A DNA stretch of 64,000 nucleotides, from contig JAEUKE010000204.1 of the NCBI GenBank assembly GCA_016794345.1, positions 1-64,000 of the forward strand, read 5' to 3'. The translations under genes were made by a program, and so were the position numbers. The stretch's first letter is position 1. Each line of letters opens with the position of its first letter. Below, piece after piece: positions 1-7,374 of the stretch. The notes beneath the pieces were generated by a model, which was not told the origin of the DNA, did no database searches, and worked only from the letters and a program-made list of their open reading frames with translations. Source of the stretch: Myxococcales bacterium. Lineage in GTDB: Bacteria; Myxococcota_A; Polyangia; Polyangiales; Polyangiaceae.

Positions 1-81
1 GCTCGCCACGGCCGAGGCGGTCACGATCCGGGTGCCTTTCCGGTCGCGTGCCGTGGCCAGATCGACGTACTCGAGGGTCAT
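1..81 (-). CDS. Partial host gene, glutathione S-transferase-like N-terminus (5' end only)
   Basis: The reverse strand opens with ATG at 81, preceded by a GGGAG ribosome site about 8 bases upstream, and reads 27 codons (MTLEYVDLATARD...) to the window edge with no stop. The opening residues resemble, from memory, the N-terminus of a proteobacterial thioredoxin-fold/GST-like family, but too little is present to assign function. It lies just outside the attL repeat, so it is host DNA that flanked the tRNA-Lys gene before integration. Its identity is tentative; the open frame and ribosome site are what is actually seen. Confidence 0.4.
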   Translation of the reverse strand, partial: MTLEYVDLATARDRKGTRIVTASAVAS

Positions 82-105
82 GTTCCGCTCCCGGAAAGCG
101 AAAAG

Positions 106-141
106 GCCTTGTTTTGTGGTGGGTCGACAGGGACTCGAACC
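106..141. repeat. attL core (36-bp direct repeat of attR)
   Basis: This is identical over 36 bases to 15762-15797. It contains the T-arm and acceptor 3' end of tRNA-Lys plus 11 bases beyond the encoded CCA. Similarity continues imperfectly upstream: both sides read GCTCCCGG followed by AGCGAAAA, with one indel. The tRNA is truncated here, and the intact copy is at attR. Confidence 0.93.
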
Positions 142-424
142 ACCTGAAAAGCCGGCAGAACCGGCCGAATCAGGCGAGTTTCGCTCCGGCTCCGAGGGGA
201 ACGCAAGCGCGACGACGACGAACACGCACGCGACGACGACGGCCGCGGAGCGGAACGGGGGGAGCGTGGAGAGCGCGCTCGCGCTGGCGCTCGATCGGGC
301 GAGCGCGGCCTCCCGGTGGGACGTCGTCGCCCAGCTCGCGCGCGAGCTCGAGGCGCGGCGGCTCGCGAGCGCGGGGAACATCGTACGATTGTCCACGAGC
401 AGGAAGGAAGGCGCGCGTGGCTGA
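107..424 (+). other. Displaced 3' segment of the integrase ORF (phage-side C-terminus)
   Basis: The frame through the att core here reads PCFVVGRQGLEP, the same twelve residues in the same frame as the integrase at attR, and continues for 93 more residues to a stop at 424. In the excised circle it would join integrase codon 403 directly, giving a 508-residue protein. The tail has a low-complexity Thr/Ala/Glu stretch and then an amphipathic helix-like segment (VVAQLARELEARRL), which looks genuinely coding. In the integrated state no phage start codon precedes it; the nearest start, at 32, is in host DNA. The segment is probably silent in the lysogen. Confidence 0.75.
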
Positions 425-1130
425 CGGCGGGTTCGCGATGCACACCATAGACGCTGCCCCTGGGGGCATCAGCTACAGGCCGGACCATCGGGTCACCGCT
501 CTCACTCAGGCCAAGAAGCCGTCGAGGCCCTTCTCGGTGCCAGACGACGATCTCCGCGAGTGGGAGCTTCAGGACGCGGTTGATCTTGGTCTCGGGCAGA
601 TCGGGCTGTCCGACACCGACAGGTCCGCCGTGAAGGACCTTATCGCCATGTTGCGCGCTGGTGGGGCAGTGCGCGCGCTGGCGCTCGAACGGATGCGCCA
701 TGCCGTGAAGACGGCAGAACGCGTCCACGACTTTCGCCCGTCTCGCCCGACCTACGAAACTTGGGCGCATGCTCGGGCTGATGTCTGGAGACAGGTCGAA
801 GTCTACCGAGCAGTCTTGCCCCATCGAGAGATGTTCTTCGTCCTCGCTGCATGTCGAGGACTACTGCACGGCCTTGTCAGCGGCGTGCAGAAGCTATGGG
901 TGGCTCCACCTGGAGCTGTCAACGACCTGTCCGCGATGCGTATCAGGGATGCGGTGACAAACGAGAGCCTCGACCGGGGACAAGTCCTCTTCCGCATCTT
1001 CCGTGCGGTCGGCATGCCGAAGAAAGATGCGGAAGCGCGTGCGCGTGGTGCGGAGCATGTGAAGACATCACGCGCGACACGAAGGCGACTCGCCCAAGCA
1101 AAGGGCGTCCTTTCGTTGCGCCAAACGTAG
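417..1130 (+). CDS. Unknown element-encoded protein, 237 aa
   Basis: The chosen start is GTG 417, seven bases after an AGGAAGG ribosome site; the next in-frame ATG is at 438. The frame is open much further upstream, but the translation there is Arg-rich shadow. I recognise no domain. The middle looks like a soluble helical protein (RSAVKDLIAMLRAGGAVRAL), and the C-terminus is basic (RATRRRLAQAKG). By eye its base composition is less GC-rich than the following genes, and it is not overlapped with them, which fits an independently acquired cargo gene next to attL. No signal peptide or membrane segment is evident. Confidence 0.55.
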   Translation: MADGGFAMHTIDAAPGGISYRPDHRVTALTQAKKPSRPFSVPDDDLREWELQDAVDLGLGQIGLSDTDRSAVKDLIAMLRAGGAVRALALERMRHAVKTAERVHDFRPSRPTYETWAHARADVWRQVEVYRAVLPHREMFFVLAACRGLLHGLVSGVQKLWVAPPGAVNDLSAMRIRDAVTNESLDRGQVLFRIFRAVGMPKKDAEARARGAEHVKTSRATRRRLAQAKGVLSLRQT

Positions 1131-1207
1131 GGCCGTCCTTTCAGTCTCGACGCTGTCAGGTTCTGCCATAGCGCTGCCCCGCAGACCTGGAATAAGAGGT
1201 TCGAACT

Positions 1208-1224
1208 TGCCACAAGTGGTGGCA
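1208..1224. promoter_or_regulatory. Palindrome over the start of the HTH gene, candidate operator
   Basis: TGCCAC and GTGGCA form a perfect 6-bp inverted repeat with a 5-base spacer. The right arm ends on the A of the ATG at 1224. The position suggests autoregulation by the small HTH protein that starts here, or a small mRNA hairpin hiding its start. This is an inference from symmetry and location only. Confidence 0.35.
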
Positions 1225-1475
1225 TGCCCGGACCGAACGGAAAGAAGGGGTTCAGCCGCCTCGACCTCCTCGAGGTAGCGGTAGCGGCCAAGCGCGACGA
1301 GCGCACCGTCGCCTCCTACCTGCGCAACGAGTCGGTGCGCCAGCAGAGCGCTCTCGACATCATCGAGGCGCTCCACAGGCTCGGTTACATCGACGACGAG
1401 AACCGCGACCAACGGATCGCGGCCATCCCTCGCGCTCTGACGCTCGAGAGCGGAGCGAAGTCGACCGATGCGTGA
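1224..1475 (+). CDS. Small HTH DNA-binding protein, 83 aa
   Basis: Residues about 13-50 read like a short helix-turn-helix followed by a hinge helix, in the style of LacI or Cro N-termini (DLLEVAVAAKRDERTVASYL, then IIEALHRLGY). The protein is only 83 residues, so it has no ligand-binding domain. No good ribosome site precedes ATG 1224. A palindrome covers the start codon and may be its own operator. It overlaps the next gene by 8 bases and is first in the regulator-replication operon, so a role as phage repressor or Cro-like switch is plausible. The exact family is uncertain. Confidence 0.6.
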   Translation: MPGPNGKKGFSRLDLLEVAVAAKRDERTVASYLRNESVRQQSALDIIEALHRLGYIDDENRDQRIAAIPRALTLESGAKSTDA

Positions 1476-1830
1476 TCTGCTGGCCGCGCTGGTAGAGGCG
1501 AAGCGCGCTGAGCTCGCCGTCCTCGAGGCCCAGCTCGCGGCCGCGAGCGACGCGCCGAGCAGTGCCCGCTGGTACACGTCCGAGGCGCTGCCCCCGGGCG
1601 TGCGCTCCTGGCGATCGGCGCGAGAGACCGCGCTCCGCGCCGGCCTGCCGACGGTGCGCGTAGGGCGCGACATCCGGATCGATGCTGGCGCGTGGGACGC
1701 GTGGCTGGCGGAGCGAACCAAGCCGGCGCGCCGACGCACGCGCCCCGCCGTCACCTCCGCCGACGAGAAGACGCTCGAGGCCCTCGGCGTGCGTGTTCCG
1801 CTCCGCGCGGTCGCAGGTGGTGCTCGATGA
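1468..1830 (+). CDS. Excisionase-like winged-helix protein, 120 aa
   Basis: An N-terminal helix rich in Ala/Glu/Leu (about residues 1-28) is followed by a segment resembling MerR/excisionase DNA-binding domains: SARETALRAGLPTVRVGRDI and then DAWDAWL-like residues. Such small proteins commonly direct excision or repress early genes in integrated elements. It overlaps the HTH gene upstream by 8 bases and the zinc-finger gene downstream by 4 (ATGA), so the three are translated together. The excisionase role is inferred from fold-like sequence and context, not shown. Confidence 0.5.
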   Translation: MRDLLAALVEAKRAELAVLEAQLAAASDAPSSARWYTSEALPPGVRSWRSARETALRAGLPTVRVGRDIRIDAGAWDAWLAERTKPARRRTRPAVTSADEKTLEALGVRVPLRAVAGGAR

Positions 1831-2207
1831 CCGCGCCGTCGACTCGCACGCGGCCGTGCGCCGCTGGCTGCGGTCGCGTGATCGAGTACCGCTCGCACCG
1901 GCCTCGGTGCCTCGAGTGCTTCCGGCGCGGCCGACCGACCCAGGCTGAGCTCGAGAGGCGCCGCCAAGCCGACTCCATCTCCTCGGAGTTCGGTCAGCTG
2001 ATTCACGCGGTCGAGATCGCCGCCGCTCTCTTGGGCGTGACCACGGCCGAGCTGCTCGAGCTCGGCTCTCTCGCGGAGTTCCGCCGCCAGGCCGAGCGCG
2101 AGCAGTGGCGCTGGAAGCTCGAGCGGCAACCCACGCGCGTGGTCCCGCCGCCTCGGAAGAGCGAGACGCGCATCACTCGCCCGGTCGACGAAGGGGACGA
2201 CTGGTGA
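1827..2207 (+). CDS. Small zinc-ribbon protein, 126 aa
   Basis: ATG 1827 overlaps the previous stop (ATGA). Near the N-terminus (about residues 11-33) there are two cysteine pairs, CAAGC and CLEC, about 16 residues apart, which looks like a zinc ribbon. The remainder is charged and helical, with a segment that could be a helix-turn-helix (IAAALLGVTTAELLELGSLA). It sits directly before the CHC2 primase-type gene and is therefore probably a DNA-binding accessory of replication or regulation. I do not recognise a named family. Confidence 0.55.
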   Translation: MTAPSTRTRPCAAGCGRVIEYRSHRPRCLECFRRGRPTQAELERRRQADSISSEFGQLIHAVEIAAALLGVTTAELLELGSLAEFRRQAEREQWRWKLERQPTRVVPPPRKSETRITRPVDEGDDW

Positions 2208-2782
2208 TCGACGTGGCCGCCATCCACCGCGCGACCCCATCGCCGGTTGACCTTGCCTCGCTGCTTGGGCTCGAGGTCGGGCGCCAGCGCCTCCGCGATG
2301 GCGTCATGGTCGCGTGCCCAGCTCATGGCGAGCGCCGGCCGTCCTGCTCCCTCGCCGAGCGAGACGGCCGCATCTTGTGGCGCTGTCATGCGTGCGGCGA
2401 AGGCGGAGACATCTTCACGCTCGTCGCGGCCGTCGAGGGGCTCGACCACCGCCGCGCCTTCCCCGAGGTCGCTCGGCGCACGGCCGAGCTTCTCGGCGTC
2501 GCGCTCGAGGAGCCTGCGCGATCGCCGCGCCGTGCGACTCCGCGCGATCCGGTGGTCGACCTTGCCCAGACGGTCGACCGCCTCGGGCAGGAGTGGCTAC
2601 GTGGTGCCGACCTCTCGGGTCGGACGTGGCCTCGGGCTGATGACGTGCTCGTCGTGGCAGCAGCGTCGCCCGAGCAGTTCGCCGAAGCGATGGTCGTACT
2701 CGTGCGACTCGACCTGGAGCAGGCGGCTCGCGATGACGAGCTCGAGCGCCTGGCAGACGAATACGAAAGGGCGACCGCGTGA
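2204..2782 (+). CDS. CHC2 zinc-finger (DnaG primase-type) protein, 192 aa
   Basis: The start is GTG 2204, overlapping the previous stop. Residues about 38-67 carry CPAH and CHAC with the spacing of a CHC2 zinc finger, followed by GEGGDIFTLV, which is the classic continuation in DnaG-type primases and in satellite/plasmid replication proteins. There is no TOPRIM catalytic domain within the 192 residues, so the protein recognises DNA but is unlikely to make primers alone. It overlaps the RepA-like ATPase gene by 4 bases; the pair resembles the split primase-helicase modules of mobile elements. Confidence 0.8.
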   Translation: MIDVAAIHRATPSPVDLASLLGLEVGRQRLRDGVMVACPAHGERRPSCSLAERDGRILWRCHACGEGGDIFTLVAAVEGLDHRRAFPEVARRTAELLGVALEEPARSPRRATPRDPVVDLAQTVDRLGQEWLRGADLSGRTWPRADDVLVVAAASPEQFAEAMVVLVRLDLEQAARDDELERLADEYERATA

Positions 2783-4062
2783 CGTACAGCGCCGCCGAGA
2801 TCTCAGCCGCGCGGCTTCGCCAGGCGGCGGCACCCAAGCCGGTGCTGAAGCTGTCCGAGGTCGAGGAGCTCTTCGCGCCGCTCCCGCCCGTCTCGTGGCT
2901 CGTGCAGCGCCTCGACATGTGCCCGGGCGCGCCGGTCCTCTTTGCTGGGTACGGCTTCTCGGGGAAGACCGTCGCGGCGCAGAGCATGGCGGTGACCATC
3001 GCCGCCGGCGGGCGCGTCTGGTCGGACTTCACGATCGGGCGCCGCGGCCGGGTAGTCCACGTCGACTACGAGCAGGGCTTCCGCCTCACGGCCGAGCGGT
3101 ATCAGCGGCTCGCGCGTGGCGCCGAGATCGAGCCCGAGGAGCTCCGCGGAAGTCTCGCGGTCGCACCGCTGCCGACGCTGTACCTGTCCAGCGCCGAGGC
3201 GTGCGACGCCTACACGCGAGCGTGCGAGGGGGCTGCGCTCCTCATCGTCGATTCGCTCCGCGCCTGCGCGCCGGACGTTGACGAGAACAGCTCCGAGGTG
3301 AGGCGGCTCCTCGACCTACTGACGCGCGTTTCGGAGCGGACCGGGGTCGTGCCGCTCGTGATCCACCACGCACGCAAGCCGCGCGAGGACGACGGCGGCG
3401 GCGCCAAGATGGCGATCCGGGGCTCGGGCGCCATCTTCGACGCGTGCTCCTCGGTGCTCGTATTCTCGGCGGTGAAGGGCGAACCTACGCTCGTCGCCCA
3501 CGAGAAGGCCAGGACGAGCGGCGTCACGCACGAGGACTTTTCGCTCGCCGTCGAGGACGTCCCCGTCTACGGCAACCCGCGGGCCGGACTTCGGGTGCGC
3601 TCGGTAGGGGTGGCGCCGCCAGAGGTCCGCAAGGCCGCTCGGGAGCGCGAGCGCCAGAACGAGGTTCACGAGCGGATTGTGGCGTTCGTCGCCGCGAACC
3701 CTGGATGCTCCGGACACGCCGTGAGGGGGGCGAAGATCGACGGCGCGAAGAGTCCGAACACCGTCACCGACGCGCTGCACTTCCTCGAAACGGAGGGTCG
3801 CCTGTCTCGTCGTCGCGGAGGCATCCGAGGAGCCGATGGCTGGTACGTCGGCAGACTGGATCACCGGATCGCGCCCTCTCATGTACCGCTCGATACCGGT
3901 GAGCCGCTCGAAGTGGATCACCACGCCGCCCCCCTAGGGGGCGGTGATCCACTCGAAGCACGCGATCGAGTGGATCAGGGAGCGGTACGCGAGGACCAGG
4001 AGGGGGACCAGAGCGGGACCGACGCGAGGCGTCCGAACGGGACTCGGAGGGTCGAGTTTTGA
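2779..4062 (+). CDS. RepA/RecA-fold replicative ATPase (AAA_25-like), 427 aa
   Basis: Walker A is GYGFSGKT (residues 57-64), Walker B is ALLIVDSLR (about 153-161), and a sensor-like VPLVIHHARK follows near 185-194. This is the arrangement of hexameric RepA/DnaB-like helicases of plasmids and phages. Residues about 285-355 look like a winged-helix domain (GAKSPNTVTDALHFLETEGR). The last 70 residues are low in hydrophobics and are translated from a set of inverted repeats, so the 3' end may double as an origin. It follows the CHC2 gene with a 4-base overlap, and together they probably replicate the excised element. Its GTG start is fixed by that overlap. Confidence 0.8.
   Translation: MTYSAAEISAARLRQAAAPKPVLKLSEVEELFAPLPPVSWLVQRLDMCPGAPVLFAGYGFSGKTVAAQSMAVTIAAGGRVWSDFTIGRRGRVVHVDYEQGFRLTAERYQRLARGAEIEPEELRGSLAVAPLPTLYLSSAEACDAYTRACEGAALLIVDSLRACAPDVDENSSEVRRLLDLLTRVSERTGVVPLVIHHARKPREDDGGGAKMAIRGSGAIFDACSSVLVFSAVKGEPTLVAHEKARTSGVTHEDFSLAVEDVPVYGNPRAGLRVRSVGVAPPEVRKAARERERQNEVHERIVAFVAANPGCSGHAVRGAKIDGAKSPNTVTDALHFLETEGRLSRRRGGIRGADGWYVGRLDHRIAPSHVPLDTGEPLEVDHHAAPLGGGDPLEARDRVDQGAVREDQEGDQSGTDARRPNGTRRVEF
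3855..3988. repeat. Nested inverted repeats and TGGATCA iterons, candidate replication origin
   Basis: An 11-bp inverted repeat (3912-3922 AGTGGATCACC and 3943-3953) encloses a 12-bp palindrome CCCCCTAGGGGG. An outer 9-bp pair, GTACCGCTC (3883-3891) and GAGCGGTAC (3980-3988), is almost concentric with it. The core TGGATCA occurs four times (3857, 3914, inverted at 3944, and 3971). Iterons plus a GC-rich cruciform inside or beside a rep gene are typical of plasmid and phage origins. The site lies inside the ATPase coding sequence. Confidence 0.5.
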
Positions 4063-4339
4063 GCCCCCCGCCCCCCGAGCCCTCCCGCCCGGAACGCAAC
4101 CTAAAGCCGGCGAACGTACCGGGCAGAGCGATACGCCCGCAGATCGGCCGCTTCTCGGCTGGCTCGCAGGGAACCGGACCCCGTGCCCAGGACCGCTCTC
4201 TCCCCTTGGCACGCCCGCCAATCCTTTGGAGCGCCCTCGCTGCCCTTTGGCGGGCCCTTGCCTGGCGCCGCTACCTCCCCAGCCCCCACCCCGAGAACGG
4301 CTCGCCACGGCGACGCCAGCCCCCCGCGATGAGACGAAC
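4063..4339. other. Non-coding gap after the replication module
   Basis: No convincing gene is seen. A 9-bp perfect inverted repeat GCCCGCCAA (4213-4221) and TTGGCGGGC (4247-4255) with a 25-base loop could be a terminator or processing hairpin, although no T-run follows. The frame of the next gene is open back into the repeats, but its translation is Pro/Arg-rich and unlike protein. Confidence 0.5.
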
Positions 4340-4573
4340 ATGAGCACGACCACGACCACCCCCGAGACCGGCGCCCTGGAGCTCCGGACCGCCCTCCAGG
4401 CCATCGACACGGCTCACCCCCGCAGCTACCGCGAGCGTGAGGAGCTCGCCTCACGACGGCGCGTCGTCGCGTGGGCCTTGGCCGAGGGCGACGCCCTGAG
4501 CGCCGAGGCGCGCGCGGAGATCGCCCGCTCCGTCTGGGCGTACCTGGGCGAGCTCTCGCGGGGGTCCGCGTGA
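4340..4573 (+). CDS. Small unknown element protein, 77 aa
   Basis: ATG 4340 opens a Thr-rich N-terminus (MSTTTTTPETG) followed by charged amphipathic helices (LRTALQAIDTAHPRSYRERE). There is no recognisable domain. The stop overlaps the GTG of the next gene (GTGA), showing the start of a new translationally coupled run that continues into the terminase genes. Function is unknown; the composition suggests a small soluble helical protein. Confidence 0.5.
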   Translation: MSTTTTTPETGALELRTALQAIDTAHPRSYREREELASRRRVVAWALAEGDALSAEARAEIARSVWAYLGELSRGSA

Positions 4574-4797
4574 GCGCCCGGGCCGCCCTCTCACGGCTGC
4601 AGCGGTTCGGGTCCTCGGCGGCTCGCCGCATGGCCGACCGCTTCACCGCCCTTGGGGGCCGTCCTGACGGCCGCACGCAGGCGGACCGTGACGCCCTCGC
4701 CCGCGTGCTGGACGAGGAGCTTCGCCGCCCGGGGGCCCGGCCTGGCCTGGTGGCCGAGCTCGAGCGGCTGAAGGCCGAGCTGGGGGGCGGGTTGTGA
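4570..4797 (+). CDS. Small basic unknown protein, 75 aa
   Basis: The start is GTG 4570 within the GTGA overlap with the previous stop. The protein is Arg/Ala/Leu-rich and likely all-helical (LSRLQRFGSSAARRMADRF, later LVAELERLKAELG). I recognise no family. Its neighbours on both sides overlap it, so it is expressed with the terminase operon. A DNA-binding or assembly-accessory role is possible but unsupported. Confidence 0.45.
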   Translation: MSARAALSRLQRFGSSAARRMADRFTALGGRPDGRTQADRDALARVLDEELRRPGARPGLVAELERLKAELGGGL

Positions 4798-5141
4798 CCG
4801 ACCCGTCAGCCCACCACTGGACGCCGTGGATGCAGCCGCACGGGCCGCTTTGCTTCGTGCGCCGGTGGGTGCATGAGCGGACCGGTCGATCGGCCGGCCA
4901 CGTGTTCGTCGAGTTGGCCAACACCGTGATCCGGTTCGAGGTCCGAACCCCGTGGTTCATGGCCTCGGGGTCGGCGCCGCTCGACGGCGATCCGCGCGTC
5001 ACCCACGGCGAGCTCGTCCTGATGCTGCGCAGCCTGGACGCCATGCTGGCCGAGCGGGATCGCCGCTACGTGCCGCTCGCCTCGACGCTCGGGCCGGCCA
5101 TCCGAGCGGCCACAGTCGCACACGATCGGAGGAGCGCGTGA
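4794..5141 (+). CDS. Unknown element protein, 115 aa
   Basis: The GTG 4794 start overlaps the previous stop. The sequence is rich in aromatic and His residues at its start (HHWTPWMQPHGPLCFVRRW) and then appears beta-rich (HVFVELANTVIRFEV), ending in an amphipathic helix. I see no signal peptide and recognise no family. It lies immediately before the terminase small-subunit candidate and overlaps it by 4 bases. Confidence 0.5.
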   Translation: MTDPSAHHWTPWMQPHGPLCFVRRWVHERTGRSAGHVFVELANTVIRFEVRTPWFMASGSAPLDGDPRVTHGELVLMLRSLDAMLAERDRRYVPLASTLGPAIRAATVAHDRRSA

Positions 5142-5746
5142 CCACGAAAGGCATCATCGGCATGGTCCCAGGGCTTCGTACGCCGCACGGAGCGGCGGCT
5201 GAGGGCGGCGCCGTCATCGTGAGCGAGACGCTTCCGCCCGACGAGGTCGCCCGTCTCGCCGTGCACGCCGAAGAGCACGCCGAAGCACGCGGCGAACGCA
5301 GGCCCGACGGCAGGTGGGTAGCTGGCACCCGCACGGCGCAGTCGAAGGGCGGCAAGGCGCGCAAGGACTCGCTCACGTGGGCGCGCTCCATGGGGCTGGA
5401 GAACCTGTCCAGCGACCCCCGGTTCAAGGCCGAGCTGCGGAAGTCGAAGGCGTGGGTGCGAGATCAGCGGAAGGCGTACGCCACGACATACGGCGGGGGG
5501 CAGTGCGGGGTCGCCCCGTCCACCCTCATCGTCGGCGCAGCGTGGATGTTCGCCGCCGCCCGAGCGCTGCTCGCCGGAGACCTCGACCCGAAGACCGTTC
5601 TGGCCGCCGCCAACTTGCAGGACAAGGCGCGCACCGCGCTCCTGACGGCGAGCCAGCTCTGCGCCACCGAGGCCCAAGCCCGGCCGAAACGCGGCGGACT
5701 CGCCGCTCTCGCGGCCCGCATGGGCGGGAAGGAACCAGATCGATGA
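5138..5746 (+). CDS. Putative terminase small subunit, 202 aa
   Basis: GTG 5138 follows a good ribosome site (GGAGG, 4 bases upstream). The gene ends in an ATGA overlap with the large terminase gene, which is the usual place and coupling for TerS. The protein is charged and helical, with an N-terminal part carrying many Glu/Ala residues and a basic centre (GTRTAQSKGGKARKDS) that could bind DNA. No diagnostic TerS motif can be named, so the call rests on position and size. TerS would recognise the packaging site and recruit TerL. Confidence 0.5.
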   Translation: MTTKGIIGMVPGLRTPHGAAAEGGAVIVSETLPPDEVARLAVHAEEHAEARGERRPDGRWVAGTRTAQSKGGKARKDSLTWARSMGLENLSSDPRFKAELRKSKAWVRDQRKAYATTYGGGQCGVAPSTLIVGAAWMFAAARALLAGDLDPKTVLAAANLQDKARTALLTASQLCATEAQARPKRGGLAALAARMGGKEPDR

Positions 5747-7374
5747 GCATGCCCTTCGTCGCGTTCGCCGAGGCCTGCGGCACCACGCTCACGCCGGCGC
5801 AGCGCGTGCTGACGGCCGTCAGCTTCGACGGGGTGCAGCCGGGGGACCTCTCGCCCGAGGAGCGCGCGCTCGCTCGCGAGCTATTCGGCGACGTCGAGAC
5901 GGTCACGCCCGAGCAACGGCGCGTCATCGGCTGGGTCATCGGCGCCCGCTCCGGCAAGTCGCTCCTCGGATCGCTCCGGATGCTGCACCTGGCCTACACG
6001 CTCCCGCTCCGAGGGATCGCGCCAGGAGAGATCGCGAGCTGCATGATCGTTGCGCCCGATCTGCGCCTCGCGAAGCAGGATCTTCGATACGCCCTCGGGG
6101 CCGCCCGTCACGTGCCCGAGCTCGCGAGCGCCATCGTGGCCGAGCGCGAGGAGTCGTTCACGATCCGCCGCGACGATGGCCAGCTCGTGACCATCGAGTG
6201 TCTACCAGCGACCGCAGGGGGGCGCGCGACTCGCGGCCGCTCGATTCCTGGCGCCCTGATGAACGAAGCCTGCTTCTTCCGCGATGCCAGCGCGGCCGTG
6301 AACGACGTCGACGTCTACAAGAGCTTGATCGCGCGCCTCCTGCCTGGCGCCCAGCTCATCGTCGAGAGCACGCCATGGGTCGAGGCCGGACTCCTCCACG
6401 ACCTCTGGAAGGCGAACTTCGGCGCGCCCAAGTCGGTGCTGGTGGCGCACGCGCCGACGCCGCTCATGCGGCCGGACCGGCCGGACCTCTACGAAGGCGA
6501 CCGCGCGGACGAGACGTGGCGTGTCGAGTTCGGCGCTGAGTGGATGACGGGCGGGAGCGAGCTCTTCTTCGACTCGTCGATGCTCGCCGCCGCCGTCAGG
6601 CCGTTCGCGCCAGCCGACTTCCCGAAGCGCAAGGCTGGGTGCGATCTCGGCCTGGTGAACGACTCGAGCGCGGCCGTCGTCGCCGGCCGGCGCAACGTGC
6701 CTGACGGCACCTTCGAGATCGCGGTCTTGGACGACATCGAGTTCAAGCCAGAGCGGGGAACCCCGCTGAAGCTGAGCGCCGTCGTGTCAGGCTTCGCCGC
6801 TCTTCTGCGGCGGCACGGGCTGCAGTCGATCATGAGCGACGGCCACAGTCGGGAGGCCGCGCGCGAGCACGCCGAGCGCGAGCAGATCACGATCAACGAT
6901 GCGCCCGGGGGCTCGGGCGTCTTCGAGACGTACATCTTCGCGCGCACGCTCCTGCGTGAGGGCCGGCTTATCCTGCCGGACAACCCGCGGCTGCTCGCCC
7001 AGCTCCGGCAGATCCGGAGCCGCGCGCTCCCCGGCGGCGGCTTCCGGATCGAGGCGCCGCGCCGCAACGGGATGGGTCATTGCGACTTGGCCGCTGCCGC
7101 CATTCTGGCGATCTGGAATGCCGGGCAAGGGAGCTACCTCGACGGCCCGCCGATCAATCTCGCAGGCTGGGCCGGCCTGCTCGCTGCGCATCAGCGCGGC
7201 ATGACCGTGCCGAACGGTCCCCCTGACAAGCGCAACCCCGACGGAACGCGCGTCCTGTCGAAGCGCGAGGCGAAGGCCATGCAGGCGGACATTGACCGCG
7301 CACGGCTCACGAGACTCCCCGGCGCCGCGCTCGACGAAGTGATCGCGCGCATCCGTGAGGGCTACCTGAAGTGA
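5743..7374 (+). CDS. terL: Phage terminase large subunit, 543 aa
   Basis: The N-terminal ATPase has a Walker A-like GARSGKS (residues 67-73) and a Walker B-like LMNEAC, in which Asn174 replaces the usual Asp while the catalytic Glu175 is kept. The C-terminal nuclease half shows GCDLGLVNDSS, SDGHS and GHCDLAAAA, the spaced acidic residues of the RNase H-like fold. Length fits the family. TerL pumps DNA into a prohead and cuts it, so its presence without any portal or capsid gene nearby is odd. The start ATG 5743 overlaps the previous stop, and the end overlaps an HTH gene by 4 bases. Confidence 0.85.
   Translation: MSMPFVAFAEACGTTLTPAQRVLTAVSFDGVQPGDLSPEERALARELFGDVETVTPEQRRVIGWVIGARSGKSLLGSLRMLHLAYTLPLRGIAPGEIASCMIVAPDLRLAKQDLRYALGAARHVPELASAIVAEREESFTIRRDDGQLVTIECLPATAGGRATRGRSIPGALMNEACFFRDASAAVNDVDVYKSLIARLLPGAQLIVESTPWVEAGLLHDLWKANFGAPKSVLVAHAPTPLMRPDRPDLYEGDRADETWRVEFGAEWMTGGSELFFDSSMLAAAVRPFAPADFPKRKAGCDLGLVNDSSAAVVAGRRNVPDGTFEIAVLDDIEFKPERGTPLKLSAVVSGFAALLRRHGLQSIMSDGHSREAAREHAEREQITINDAPGGSGVFETYIFARTLLREGRLILPDNPRLLAQLRQIRSRALPGGGFRIEAPRRNGMGHCDLAAAAILAIWNAGQGSYLDGPPINLAGWAGLLAAHQRGMTVPNGPPDKRNPDGTRVLSKREAKAMQADIDRARLTRLPGAALDEVIARIREGYLK

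Noticed and set aside
32..105. Host-side start codon upstream of the displaced integrase tail
   Set aside because: The frame opens at 32 only because host DNA happens to be in frame; there is no ribosome site, so a lysogen-specific 130-residue protein is unlikely.
3944..4339. Upstream extension of the 77-residue gene into the inverted repeats
   Set aside because: The translation is Pro/Arg-rich without structure and covers the dyads; ATG 4340 fits much better.
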